Shown here one piece after another: positions 8,342-15,968 of a DNA stretch of 19,076 nucleotides (positions are counted from its first letter, which is position 1; every line of letters starts with the position of its first letter). The stretch covers positions 1-19,076 of the forward strand of contig WLED01000009.1 of assembly GCA_009704445.1 (NCBI GenBank), written 5' to 3'. Under the pieces are notes generated by a model. The model ran no database searches. It saw only the letters and a list, made by a program, of their open reading frames with translations, and was not told the DNA's origin. Both the position numbers and the translations under genes were made by a program. Source of the DNA: Actinomycetota bacterium (GTDB lineage: Bacteria; Actinomycetota; Actinomycetes; Nanopelagicales; Nanopelagicaceae).

Positions 8342-8377
8342 CCAATCAGTTGTAATGGGCCAATCAGTTGTTGCGGG
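8342..8377. repeat. 18-base imperfect tandem duplication upstream of sucC
   Basis: Two adjacent 18-base units (8342-8359 and 8360-8377) share CCAATCAGTTGT and GGG, with only three internal differences (AAT versus TGC), so 15 of 18 match. They fill nearly all of the 50-base pcrA-sucC spacer. The copy next to sucC supplies part of its ribosome binding site (TTGGAAG on the minus strand). A TAGGAT hexamer on the minus strand at 8381-8386, just upstream of the repeats, could be a -10 box, but no -35 stands out. Confidence 0.7.
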
Positions 8378-8383
8378 CTAATC

Positions 8384-10624
8384 CTAGAGCTTCTCAACGG
8401 GTGCATAACGCAGAAGTAAACGCTTCTCTCCGTATTGACCAAAATTAATTGTCGCTTCTGCTTTGTCACCCGCACCAGCAACAGCGACAACTGTACCTAA
8501 ACCAAATGTGTCATGTGACACACGCTCACCTACGGCTAACTCGATTGCCATGCTCTTCTTACCTGTGGCCCTTGGTGGTGGAGCAGATGCAATCCTAGGT
8601 TTTTTTGTCATCGATTTGATCAGTGAGTCCGATGATTGATTGCGCCAAACAATGACATCTTCTGGAATTTCATCGAGGAAGCGCGATGGCGGATTGTAAT
8701 TTGGAGCTCCCCATGTTGATCGATACTCCGCACGTGAAATATAAAGTCTTTCTCGCGCTCGAGTTAAACCAACATATGCCAATCGGCGTTCTTCTTCGAT
8801 CTCATCTTTATCATCAAATGTTCGAGAGTGTGGAAAAATTCCATCCTCCATTCCAGTCAAAAACACTGTTGGAAATTCCAAACCTTTTGCGGTGTGCAAG
8901 GTCATCATTGTTACAACACCACCGTGATCATCACCTTCTGGAATTTCATCCGCATCGGCAACCAGCGAGACTTTTTCTAAAAATCCCGCAAGTGAAATCT
9001 CTTCGTCTTCGCCTAACTCTTCAAATGAGCGCTCTTCGTACTCCATAGAAACCGCTACGAGTTCCTTCAAGTTTTCTACCCGAACTTCATCTTGCGGGTC
9101 TGTGCTCTCTGCTAACTCCTTTAAAAGCCCTGACTGTTCTAATGCTGCCTCAACAATTACTGATGGCTTAACTTTTGCCTCAACTAATACACTCAATGCC
9201 GAAATCATCGATGTGAACTCACTGATTGCCTGTGACGCTCGGGCTGGTACGGAAGTAATTTCACTACATCTAAGCAGTCCTTGCCAGAATGAGATTCCAC
9301 AACTTTGTGCAAATTGATCCACATAGTCCAATGAAGTATCACCAATTCCACGTTTTGGAATGTTGATAATCCTGCGAAGTGATATCTCATCTTCACAGTT
9401 TGCAAGCACTCGTAGATATGCCAACAAGTCTTTTACTTCGCGACGTTCATAAAATCGAAGCCCGCCCACTACTTTGTATGGAAGGGCCATTCGCATAAAT
9501 ACCTCTTCAAAAACGCGAGATTGAGCATTAGTACGATAGAAAATTGCAGTCTCTCCAGGAGTTGAATTTCCATCTCTCTGGAGTGATCTAATCTCATCTG
9601 CAATAAAGTTTGCTTCGTCGTGTTCGCTTTCTGCCACATAACCTGTCAGTGGTGATCCAGCACCTGCATCTGACCAGAGGTTTTTCTCTTTTCGACTTTC
9701 ATTTTTAGTTATAACTGCATTTGCAGCATTTAATATGTTTTGAGTAGATCGATAGTTCTGTTCAAGCAAAACTGTCGTTGCATTTGGATAGTCCATTTCA
9801 AACTGGAGAATATTTCGAATTGTCGCGCCACGAAATCCGTAGATGGATTGATCTGCATCTCCAACAACGCACAATTCGGCTGGGGCAGAACCGTCTAACT
9901 CTGTTCCAACGAGCTCCTTCACCAATATGTACTGTGCATGATTTGTATCTTGATACTCATCAATTAATACATGTCGAAATCGAGACCTAAACCTTGCTTT
10001 AGCTTCCGGAAATCGTTGTAGAACTTCGACCGTTTTTAATATCAGGTCATCAAAATCCATTGCATTGGCTCTCATTAAGCGGCCTTGGTAGATCGTGTAG
10101 ACATCTGCAACAACTTGTTCAAATTGATTGGATGCGGCTTTCAAATAATCCTGTGGAGAGAGAAGTTCATTTTTAGCATTTGAGATTATGGATTGAAATG
10201 CTCGGGCTGGATAGCGCTTAGGATCAAGGTTTAACTCTTTTGCAACTATTGTAATGAGGCGCTGTGAATCTGCAGAGTCGTAGATACTAAATGTATTGCT
10301 ATAGCCAAGTCGAACTGCTTCTTGTCGCAATATTCGCACACATGCCGAGTGAAAAGTAGAAACCCACATGGACTTTGCAACTGAGCCAACTAATTCTCCA
10401 ACTCGTTCCTTCATTTCACCGGCGGCCTTATTTGTAAAAGTAATTGCCAAAATCTCATACGGTGCAACGTTTCGACGCGCCATCAGGTAGGCGATTCTTC
10501 GTGTTAGCACTCGAGTTTTTCCAGATCCAGCACCAGCGACAACTAAAAGTGGACCACCAGCATGTGTAACCGCCGCGCTTTGTTGAGGGTTAAGCCCCAC
10601 CAGTAACGGATCGATTTCATTCAT
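8384..10624 (-). CDS. pcrA: PcrA/UvrD-type ATP-dependent 3'-5' DNA helicase
   Basis: Superfamily 1A helicase acting in DNA repair and in clearing proteins from DNA. From the ATG at 10624 it has 746 residues. Motifs appear in order: Q-motif LNPQQ, Walker A AGAGSGKT (about 31-38), Ia ITFTNKAAGEM, STFHSACVRIL, Walker B LIDEYQDTNHAQY, III GDADQSIYGFRGA, IV LEQNYRSTQNI, V TLHTAKGLEFPTVFLTGME, and VI EERRLAYVGLTRARERLY. A Tudor-like C-terminal segment (GERVSHDTFGLGTV) is the RNA-polymerase-binding module of PcrA/UvrD. In-frame starts also exist at 10648 (TTG) and 10633 (ATG). I chose 10624 because TAGAAT ends 7 bases upstream, fitting a leaderless mRNA. It is divergent from the PIG-L gene. Confidence 0.95.
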   Translation of the reverse strand: MNEIDPLLVGLNPQQSAAVTHAGGPLLVVAGAGSGKTRVLTRRIAYLMARRNVAPYEILAITFTNKAAGEMKERVGELVGSVAKSMWVSTFHSACVRILRQEAVRLGYSNTFSIYDSADSQRLITIVAKELNLDPKRYPARAFQSIISNAKNELLSPQDYLKAASNQFEQVVADVYTIYQGRLMRANAMDFDDLILKTVEVLQRFPEAKARFRSRFRHVLIDEYQDTNHAQYILVKELVGTELDGSAPAELCVVGDADQSIYGFRGATIRNILQFEMDYPNATTVLLEQNYRSTQNILNAANAVITKNESRKEKNLWSDAGAGSPLTGYVAESEHDEANFIADEIRSLQRDGNSTPGETAIFYRTNAQSRVFEEVFMRMALPYKVVGGLRFYERREVKDLLAYLRVLANCEDEISLRRIINIPKRGIGDTSLDYVDQFAQSCGISFWQGLLRCSEITSVPARASQAISEFTSMISALSVLVEAKVKPSVIVEAALEQSGLLKELAESTDPQDEVRVENLKELVAVSMEYEERSFEELGEDEEISLAGFLEKVSLVADADEIPEGDDHGGVVTMMTLHTAKGLEFPTVFLTGMEDGIFPHSRTFDDKDEIEEERRLAYVGLTRARERLYISRAEYRSTWGAPNYNPPSRFLDEIPEDVIVWRNQSSDSLIKSMTKKPRIASAPPPRATGKKSMAIELAVGERVSHDTFGLGTVVAVAGAGDKAEATINFGQYGEKRLLLRYAPVEKL

Positions 10625-10660
10625 AGGAGGCATTCTATTAGGGTTCAACTATGGAACCGA
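10616..10660. promoter_or_regulatory. Overlapping divergent promoters of pcrA and the PIG-L gene
   Basis: Only 26 bases separate the two divergent ATGs (10624 minus, 10651 plus). On the minus strand TAGAAT (10632-10637) ends 7 bases before the pcrA ATG. On the plus strand TAGGGT (10639-10644) ends 6 bases before the PIG-L ATG. The two -10 boxes are one base apart, so each promoter's -35 region lies inside the other gene and RNA polymerase could hardly occupy both at once. A perfect inverted repeat GGTTC-N7-GAACC (10642-10658) covers the PIG-L start and the pcrA -35 region. The -35 boxes are poor (TTCATT at 10616-10621 for the plus promoter). Confidence 0.5.
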
Positions 10661-11376
10661 TCGCCGATAGTGAAATTGAGCGCGTCTTAGTTATTAGCGC
10701 TCATCCAGATGATTCAGACTTTGGTGCATCAGGAACGATTGCTCAGTGGGTTAAAAAAGGAATTGAAGTCTCTTATGTTTTTTGTACTAATGGAGATCAG
10801 GGCGGTGAAGATTCCGGGTTTACGAAGGAAGAAATGCCCGCTATTCGTCAGCGCGAACAACGATTAGCTGGTGCAGAAATTGGTGTCACAGATATTACTT
10901 TTCTAAATTATGTAGATGGTCACTTACAAGCAACAATCGAACTTCGAAAAGACATAGTTCGACAAATTCGACGCACCCGACCTGATCGAATTGTGTGCCA
11001 AAGTCCAGAGCGTAATTGGGATCGAATTGGTGCGAGCCATCCTGACCATTTAGCTGCAGGTGAAGCTGCTGTGCAGGCGGTGTACCCAGATGCGCGAAAT
11101 CCCTTTGCATTTACGGACTTACTGGAGAAAGAAAACCTTGCACCCTGGCGCGTTAGAGAAATCTGGATTATGGGGTTTGCAAACCCAGATCACTGGGTTG
11201 ATATCACCGATACTTTTGACCTAAAGCTTGCAGCCCTTCATGCCCATGTTTCTCAGACTGCACAGAACAAAGAGTTAGAGGTTATGTTGCGAGATTGGGG
11301 CCAACGCAATGCTGGATTTGGCGGTCTTCCTGATGGTCGCTTAGCTGAATCATTTAAAATTGTTTACACCGGCTAA
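10651..11376 (+). CDS. PIG-L/LmbE-family zinc deacetylase (MshB/BshB-like fold)
   Basis: A 241-residue zinc-dependent N-acetylglucosaminide deacetylase of the PIG-L superfamily. The zinc site is visible: H18 and D21 in SAHPDDSDFG with the likely base D20, and H133 in GASHPDHLAAGE. Members include MshB (mycothiol), BshB and LmbE-like enzymes. The usual AHPDDE is AHPDDS here. The true substrate cannot be told from sequence; it could act on mycothiol precursors, other glycoconjugates or a small metabolite. It is the only rightward gene between 1 and 16900, is monocistronic, and converges with the cyclophilin gene across 25 bases with no clear terminator. Its start is predicted to be leaderless. 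Confidence 0.9.
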   Translation: MEPIADSEIERVLVISAHPDDSDFGASGTIAQWVKKGIEVSYVFCTNGDQGGEDSGFTKEEMPAIRQREQRLAGAEIGVTDITFLNYVDGHLQATIELRKDIVRQIRRTRPDRIVCQSPERNWDRIGASHPDHLAAGEAAVQAVYPDARNPFAFTDLLEKENLAPWRVREIWIMGFANPDHWVDITDTFDLKLAALHAHVSQTAQNKELEVMLRDWGQRNAGFGGLPDGRLAESFKIVYTG

Positions 11377-11401
11377 AGCTGTACGTGCATTACTTTTTAA
11401 T

Positions 11402-12115
11402 TTAGTTTGAAACAACAACTTTTTCTATAGAGATCATTTGGCGAGGAGCTCCCTCTAACCCACCGCCTTGTACACCCATTTTTGCAATCGCCTTAACAAT
11501 TTCCAGACCCTCAGTAATTGTTCCCCAAATTGTGTAATTAGCTTTAATCAACGTTGTGTCAGCATAAACAAGAAAAAATTGACTTCCGTTTGTTCCGGGC
11601 CCTTTATTCCACATCGCAACCGTGCCTTCTGGATAATTCCCCTTTGCACCGATAGGAAGGTTCTCATCTTGGAATACAAAATTTGGTCCACCCTTACCGG
11701 TGGCAGTTGGATCTCCACACTGCAAAACGAATGCGCCACGGTTGATTAATCGATGGCAAATTGATTCATCAAAAAAACCATTTCTTGCAAGCTTGGCCAT
11801 GTGTGCAACTGTTACCGGAGCTTTGCTCGCTAAAGTTGTAATTTGAATATCACCACAGTTGGTTTCTAACGTTATCGTTTTTGGAAGGCGCTTCGAATTT
11901 ACTTCTGCTGGCTCTACTTCTATTGGGGAATGGGCTTTTGCTTTAGTTGGCTTACATTTAATCTCTTGAGACTTTGAATTCTTAGTTGATTTAGATTTAG
12001 TTGCTGCATCAGCTGGATTTACAGAAACAATGAGCATCATTAAAACGATAAATGCTGCAAAGACATGAACAACATTTGTTTTGCTGCGAACGCTCTTTTG
12101 TATCTGCTCAAACAT
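11402..12115 (-). CDS. Secreted cyclophilin-type peptidyl-prolyl cis-trans isomerase
   Basis: A 237-residue protein that should speed proline isomerisation outside the membrane. A signal peptide is clear: basic start, hydrophobic core about 15-31, and a probable cleavage after ADA at 37. There is no lipobox cysteine, so it is secreted or held by an uncleaved anchor. A Lys/Ser/Thr-rich linker (about 38-75) leads to the cyclophilin domain (about 78-235), with the catalytic Arg in CHRLINRGAFVLQCGDP, then GTVAMWNKGPGTNGSQFF and ANYTIWGTI. The CHR form in place of FHR is common in actinobacterial members. Gene is downstream of guaA by 39 bases and has its own -10 box. Confidence 0.93.
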   Translation of the reverse strand: MFEQIQKSVRSKTNVVHVFAAFIVLMMLIVSVNPADAATKSKSTKNSKSQEIKCKPTKAKAHSPIEVEPAEVNSKRLPKTITLETNCGDIQITTLASKAPVTVAHMAKLARNGFFDESICHRLINRGAFVLQCGDPTATGKGGPNFVFQDENLPIGAKGNYPEGTVAMWNKGPGTNGSQFFLVYADTTLIKANYTIWGTITEGLEIVKAIAKMGVQGGGLEGAPRQMISIEKVVVSN

Positions 12116-12121
12116 GGGTCC

Positions 12122-12127
12122 AGCATA
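12122..12127 (-). promoter_or_regulatory. Putative -10 box of the cyclophilin gene (leaderless)
   Basis: TATGCT on the minus strand ends 6 bases before the ATG at 12115, putting +1 on the start codon. No Shine-Dalgarno sequence and no good -35 box are seen. The guaA-cyclophilin spacer also holds the short direct repeat AAAACCCT (12133-12140 region and 12143-12150) and lacks a terminator hairpin. Confidence 0.45.
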
Positions 12128-12154
12128 ATTTAAAACCCTGTGAAAACCCTTAAT

Positions 12155-13705
12155 TTATTCCCATTCGATGGTGCCAGGTGGCTTACTAGTAACATCCAAA
12201 ACCACACGATTTACATTTAGCACTTCATTAGTTATGCGAGTAGAAATCTTCTCTAAAACTTCATAAGGCAAGCGGGACCAATCAGCGGTCATGGCATCTT
12301 CGGATGAAACGGGTCTCAAAACAATTGGGTGGCCATATGTTCGGCCATCACCTTGAACTCCCACTGAGCGTACATCTGCAAGTAAAACAACTGGACACTG
12401 CCAAATGTCCCTGTCTAATTCAGCAAGTTTTAACTCTTCGCGAGTAATCGCATCGGCATGACGCAAGAGATCCAGTCGATCCTGTGTAACTTCACCGACA
12501 ATTCTGATCGCTAAACCAGGGCCAGGAAAAGGTTGTCTCCAGACGATATCTTCAGGAATTCCTAATTCAATTCCCACTTGTCGAACTTCATCTTTGAAAA
12601 GTGAGCGAAGTGGTTCAACTAATTTAAATTTCAAATCATCAGGTAGTCCACCTACATTGTGATGAGATTTGATGTTTGCTGTTCCTGTTCCACCGCCAGA
12701 CTCGACTACATCTGGATACAACGTTCCTTGCACAAGAAATTCAACATCTCCACCTGCAGCAATATCACGGGCTGCCAATTCAAAAGTTCGGATAAATTCA
12801 CGGCCAATAATCTTTCGTTTTTCCTCTGGATCAGTTATTCCTTTTAATGCCGACAAAAACTGCTTCGATGCATCGATGGTGACAAGTTTTATTCCCGTAC
12901 TTGCAACAAAATCACGTTCAACCTGTTCGGCCTCACCTTTGCGCAATAGGCCGTGATCAACGAATACGCATGTTAGTTGATCACCAACGGCTCTTTGAAT
13001 TATTGCGGCGGCCACTGCAGAATCAACCCCACCAGATAATCCACAAATTACTCGCTTGCTGCCAATAACATCTCGAGCTTGAACAATTTCAGTTTCAGCA
13101 ATATTTTTTGTCGTCCAGGTAGGTTCACATTTAGCAATTTTGATCAACCAGTTTTCTAGTATTTTTTGACCATGCTCTGTGTGCAAAACTTCTGGATGAA
13201 ACTGAACGCCAGCTAAAGTTCCTGTGGAGTTTTCAAATGCAGCAATGGGCGTAGATTCGGTTGATGCGCTGACAATAAATCCCTCAGGAGCCTTTGTTAC
13301 GGCATCGCCATGTGACATCCATGTTTGTATTTTTGGATTTAGACCTGCGAAAGTTTTTGTGTACACGGCTACAGTTGTTTGTGTACGACCAAACTCTGAT
13401 TTGCCTGTTCGACTTACTACTCCCCCAAGAGTTGCCGCCATGACTTGAAATCCGTAACAAATTCCAAAAATTGGGACCCCCAGAGTTAATATCGCCTCAT
13501 CGATTTTCGGCGCATTTTCTGCATAAACACTTGATGGGCCGCCAGATAAAATTATCGCGCTTGGATTTTTCTCTTTTACTTCATCTGCGTTAATTGTTGA
13601 TGGCACAATTTCGGAAAAAACATTGGCCTCTCTGACTCTACGAGCAATTAACTGGGCGTATTGTGCGCCAAAATCAACTACAAGTACGCCACCAGATTTA
13701 GCCAC
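12155..13705 (-). CDS. guaA: GMP synthase (glutamine-hydrolysing)
   Basis: Aminates XMP to GMP with glutamine and ATP, the last step of GMP synthesis. The 516 residues hold a class I glutamine amidotransferase with catalytic triad C83 (GICYGFQ), H170 and E172 (GVQFHPEV), an ATP-pyrophosphatase domain with the P-loop SGGVDS at 224-229 and QGTLYPDVVESGG, and the C-terminal dimerisation domain (RQPFPGPGLAIRI to KPPGTIEWE). The start is a GTG at 13705 that overlaps the guaB3 end by 8 bases (GTGGCTAA), so it is translationally coupled as the last gene of the guaB-guaB3-guaA operon. Confidence 0.97.
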   Translation of the reverse strand: MAKSGGVLVVDFGAQYAQLIARRVREANVFSEIVPSTINADEVKEKNPSAIILSGGPSSVYAENAPKIDEAILTLGVPIFGICYGFQVMAATLGGVVSRTGKSEFGRTQTTVAVYTKTFAGLNPKIQTWMSHGDAVTKAPEGFIVSASTESTPIAAFENSTGTLAGVQFHPEVLHTEHGQKILENWLIKIAKCEPTWTTKNIAETEIVQARDVIGSKRVICGLSGGVDSAVAAAIIQRAVGDQLTCVFVDHGLLRKGEAEQVERDFVASTGIKLVTIDASKQFLSALKGITDPEEKRKIIGREFIRTFELAARDIAAGGDVEFLVQGTLYPDVVESGGGTGTANIKSHHNVGGLPDDLKFKLVEPLRSLFKDEVRQVGIELGIPEDIVWRQPFPGPGLAIRIVGEVTQDRLDLLRHADAITREELKLAELDRDIWQCPVVLLADVRSVGVQGDGRTYGHPIVLRPVSSEDAMTADWSRLPYEVLEKISTRITNEVLNVNRVVLDVTSKPPGTIEWE

Positions 13706-14810
13706 GATTAATAAGTACCTCTACGCGTTGGAACTCCTTAACATCTGAGTAACCACACGTTGCCATTGCTCGACGAAGTGCACCGAATAAATTCATTGAT
13801 CCATCTGAAGTATGTGAAGGTCCAAGCAAAATCTCTTCGAGAGTTCCAACTGTTCCCACTGAAACTCTTTCTCCACGTGGCAATACTTGATGGTGAGCCT
13901 CTGATCCCCAGTGCCATCCAAGTCCTGGTGATTCAACAGCTTTAGCAAGTGGTGAGCCCATCATCACTGCATCTGCTCCACATGCAATCGCTTTAGCAAT
14001 ATCACCACTTCTACCAACTGCGCCATCGGCGATAACGTGAACGTATCGTCCACCGGATTCATCTAAATACTCACGGCGAGCAGAGGCGACTTCGGCAACT
14101 GCTGATGCCATGGGAACTTCAATACCTAATACTTTACGTGTTGTGTGCGCAGCTCCACCACCAAAACCAACTAACACACCTGCCGCACCTGCTCGCATTA
14201 AGTGCAGCGCCGCAGTTGCTGTTGCAACACCACCAACAATTACTGGAACATCTAGTTCATAGATAAATTTCTTTAAATTGAGAGCTTCGTTTTCATTTGC
14301 AACGTGTTCTGCTGAGACAGTTGTTCCGCGAATTACGAAGATATCTACACCTGCGGCGATTACGGCTTTATGTAGTTCGGCAGTTCGAGCAGGTGATAAC
14401 GAGGCAGCAACTGTTACACCAGCATCTCGAATCTGTTGAATGCGCTCTTTGATTAACTCTGGGCGAATAGGCGCTGTGTAGATCTCCTGCATGCGCTTTG
14501 TTGCATTTTTATCTGGCATCGATGCAATTTCACCAAGAGGAATACGTGGATCCTCATATCGAGTCCACAATCCTTCAAGGTTAAGAACAGCAAGTCCACC
14601 TAACTTTCCAATAGCTATTGCTGTTTCTGGCGAGACTACTGAGTCCATTGGAGCTGCCAACATTGGTAGATCAAACTTGTATGCATCTATCTGCCACGCT
14701 GTAGACACATTTTCTGGGTCACGAGTTCTGCGACTTGGCACAATTGCTATGTCATCAAATGAATATGCTGTGCGAGCGCGCTTTCCGGGTGCTATCTCAA
14801 TGTGAGTCAT
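13698..14810 (-). CDS. guaB3: GuaB3-family IMP dehydrogenase paralogue (no CBS domain)
   Basis: A 370-residue TIM-barrel protein of the GuaB3 family, a second IMPDH-like gene that follows guaB in many actinobacteria. The barrel is intact from SFDDIAIVPSRRT through VIVGGVATATAA, YVHVIADGAVGRSGDIAKA, MMGSPLAKA and the C-terminal GALRRAMATCGYSD. In the loop equivalent to the GuaB active site (GPGSICTTR) it reads GFGGGAAHTTR, so His222 stands where the catalytic Cys would be. Actinobacterial GuaB3 proteins are of uncertain function, though IMPDH activity has been claimed for a cyanobacterial member. Its ATG overlaps the guaB stop by one base (TAATG), and guaA overlaps its end. Confidence 0.93.
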   Translation of the reverse strand: MTHIEIAPGKRARTAYSFDDIAIVPSRRTRDPENVSTAWQIDAYKFDLPMLAAPMDSVVSPETAIAIGKLGGLAVLNLEGLWTRYEDPRIPLGEIASMPDKNATKRMQEIYTAPIRPELIKERIQQIRDAGVTVAASLSPARTAELHKAVIAAGVDIFVIRGTTVSAEHVANENEALNLKKFIYELDVPVIVGGVATATAALHLMRAGAAGVLVGFGGGAAHTTRKVLGIEVPMASAVAEVASARREYLDESGGRYVHVIADGAVGRSGDIAKAIACGADAVMMGSPLAKAVESPGLGWHWGSEAHHQVLPRGERVSVGTVGTLEEILLGPSHTSDGSMNLFGALRRAMATCGYSDVKEFQRVEVLINRG

Positions 14811-15925
14811 TAACGGCCTTTCACTTGATAATTAGGCGCATCAGAAACATGTGCCACATCGTGCGGATGACTTTCTTGCAAACCTGCTGCTGTAATTTGA
14901 ATGAGGCGACCTTCTCGGCGAAGAGTTTCAATGTCAGGTGCTCCTGCATAACCCATTCCGGAGCGGAGCCCGCCCACAAGTTGATGAACTACTTCTGCAA
15001 CTTTGCCACGAAATTCAACTTTGCCTTCGATTCCTTCTGGAACCAACTTATCTTCTGACAAAACATCATCTTGTAGATAGCGATCTTTTGAATATGACTT
15101 TTGATCTCCGCGAGATTGCATTGCTCCAAGAGAGCCCATGCCACGATATGCCTTGTACTTAACTCCGTTAATTTCAATCAACTCTCCGGGTGCTTCTTCA
15201 CAACCTGCAAGCAGGGAACCAAGCATTACTGAGTTAGCACCGGCAACTATGGCTTTAACAATGTCTCCTGAGTATGCAAGGCCACCATCTGCAATTAATG
15301 GAATGCCAGCTTTATTACATGCTTTAGATGCTTCAAGGATTGCAGTTATCTGTGGAACGCCAACACCTGCGACGATGCGAGTTGTACAGATAGAGCCTGG
15401 ACCCACACCAACTTTTACCGCGTCCGCCCCAGCATTGATCAATGCCTGCGCACCTGCTCTGGTTGCAACATTGCCACCGATGATTTCCGTAGTTGGTGAG
15501 AATTTTTTAATTCGTGCGATTGAATCTAAGACTGCGCGATGATGACCATGTGCTGTATCAACAACTACAACATCAACACCTGCTTCGATTAATGCCTGAG
15601 CTCTAGCAAAACCGTCATCGCCAACACCTACGGCAGCTCCTGCTAAGCCCACACCTTTAACCAACTTCACATGAGTTACTTGATCCTTGATAGGAAGATT
15701 GCGGTGGATTATTCCAATGCCCCCTGTTTTTGCCATTGCGATAGCCATCTGTGATTCGGTAACGGTATCCATGGCAGATGAAACAAGTGGAACAGCAATT
15801 GAGATATTACGAGTCAGTTGTGTAGTTGTGCTTACCTCTGATGGAACAACTTCAGATGCATCTGGAAGTAGAAGTACGTCGTCGTATGTCAGGCCCAGCA
15901 TTGCGACTTTGTCGCTATCGCTCAT
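14810..15925 (-). CDS. guaB: IMP dehydrogenase lacking the CBS (Bateman) domain
   Basis: Oxidises IMP to XMP with NAD+, the committed step to GMP. The barrel is complete: GLTYDDVLLLPDASEVVPS at the start, VVVDTAHGHH, IIGGNVATRAGA, the catalytic loop GPGSICTTR with Cys180, IADGGLAYSGDIVKA, YRGMGSLGAM, and the mobile flap KDRYLQDD followed by LVPEGIEG. The protein is only 371 residues, against about 490-500 for typical IMPDH. After IIHRNLPIKDQVTHVKLVK the sequence passes directly to GLAGAAVGVG, so the roughly 120-residue CBS pair is absent. The ATG at 15925 has GGGGATGG just upstream; an in-frame GTG at 16000 would run into the upstream gene. It leads guaB-guaB3-guaA. Confidence 0.96.
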   Translation of the reverse strand: MSDSDKVAMLGLTYDDVLLLPDASEVVPSEVSTTTQLTRNISIAVPLVSSAMDTVTESQMAIAMAKTGGIGIIHRNLPIKDQVTHVKLVKGVGLAGAAVGVGDDGFARAQALIEAGVDVVVVDTAHGHHRAVLDSIARIKKFSPTTEIIGGNVATRAGAQALINAGADAVKVGVGPGSICTTRIVAGVGVPQITAILEASKACNKAGIPLIADGGLAYSGDIVKAIVAGANSVMLGSLLAGCEEAPGELIEINGVKYKAYRGMGSLGAMQSRGDQKSYSKDRYLQDDVLSEDKLVPEGIEGKVEFRGKVAEVVHQLVGGLRSGMGYAGAPDIETLRREGRLIQITAAGLQESHPHDVAHVSDAPNYQVKGR

Positions 15926-15968
15926 GAGCCATCCCCAATCTGTGTTAAGGGGCAAGTCTAACCGGGCT
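15926..15968 (-). promoter_or_regulatory. Spacer before guaB with candidate -10 box and ribosome site
   Basis: The 43 bases between the MerR-B12 gene and guaB hold TAGACT on the minus strand (15955-15960), which could be a -10 box giving a leader of about 23 bases. The purine-rich GGGGATGG lies 3 bases before the ATG. A 5-base stem GGCTT-CTA-AAGCC spans the upstream stop codon but has no U-run, so read-through from the MerR-B12 gene is plausible. Confidence 0.3.

Noticed and set aside
10625..10630. AGGAGG on the plus strand as ribosome binding site for the PIG-L gene
   Set aside because: It is 20 bases before the ATG, and an in-frame stop at 10639 blocks any earlier start. It is explained by the pcrA N-terminal codons on the other strand.
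10642..10658. GGTTC-N7-GAACC upstream of pcrA as an SOS box
   Set aside because: Both orientation and spacing differ from GAAC-N4-GTTC. It is kept only as a possible operator of unknown kind.
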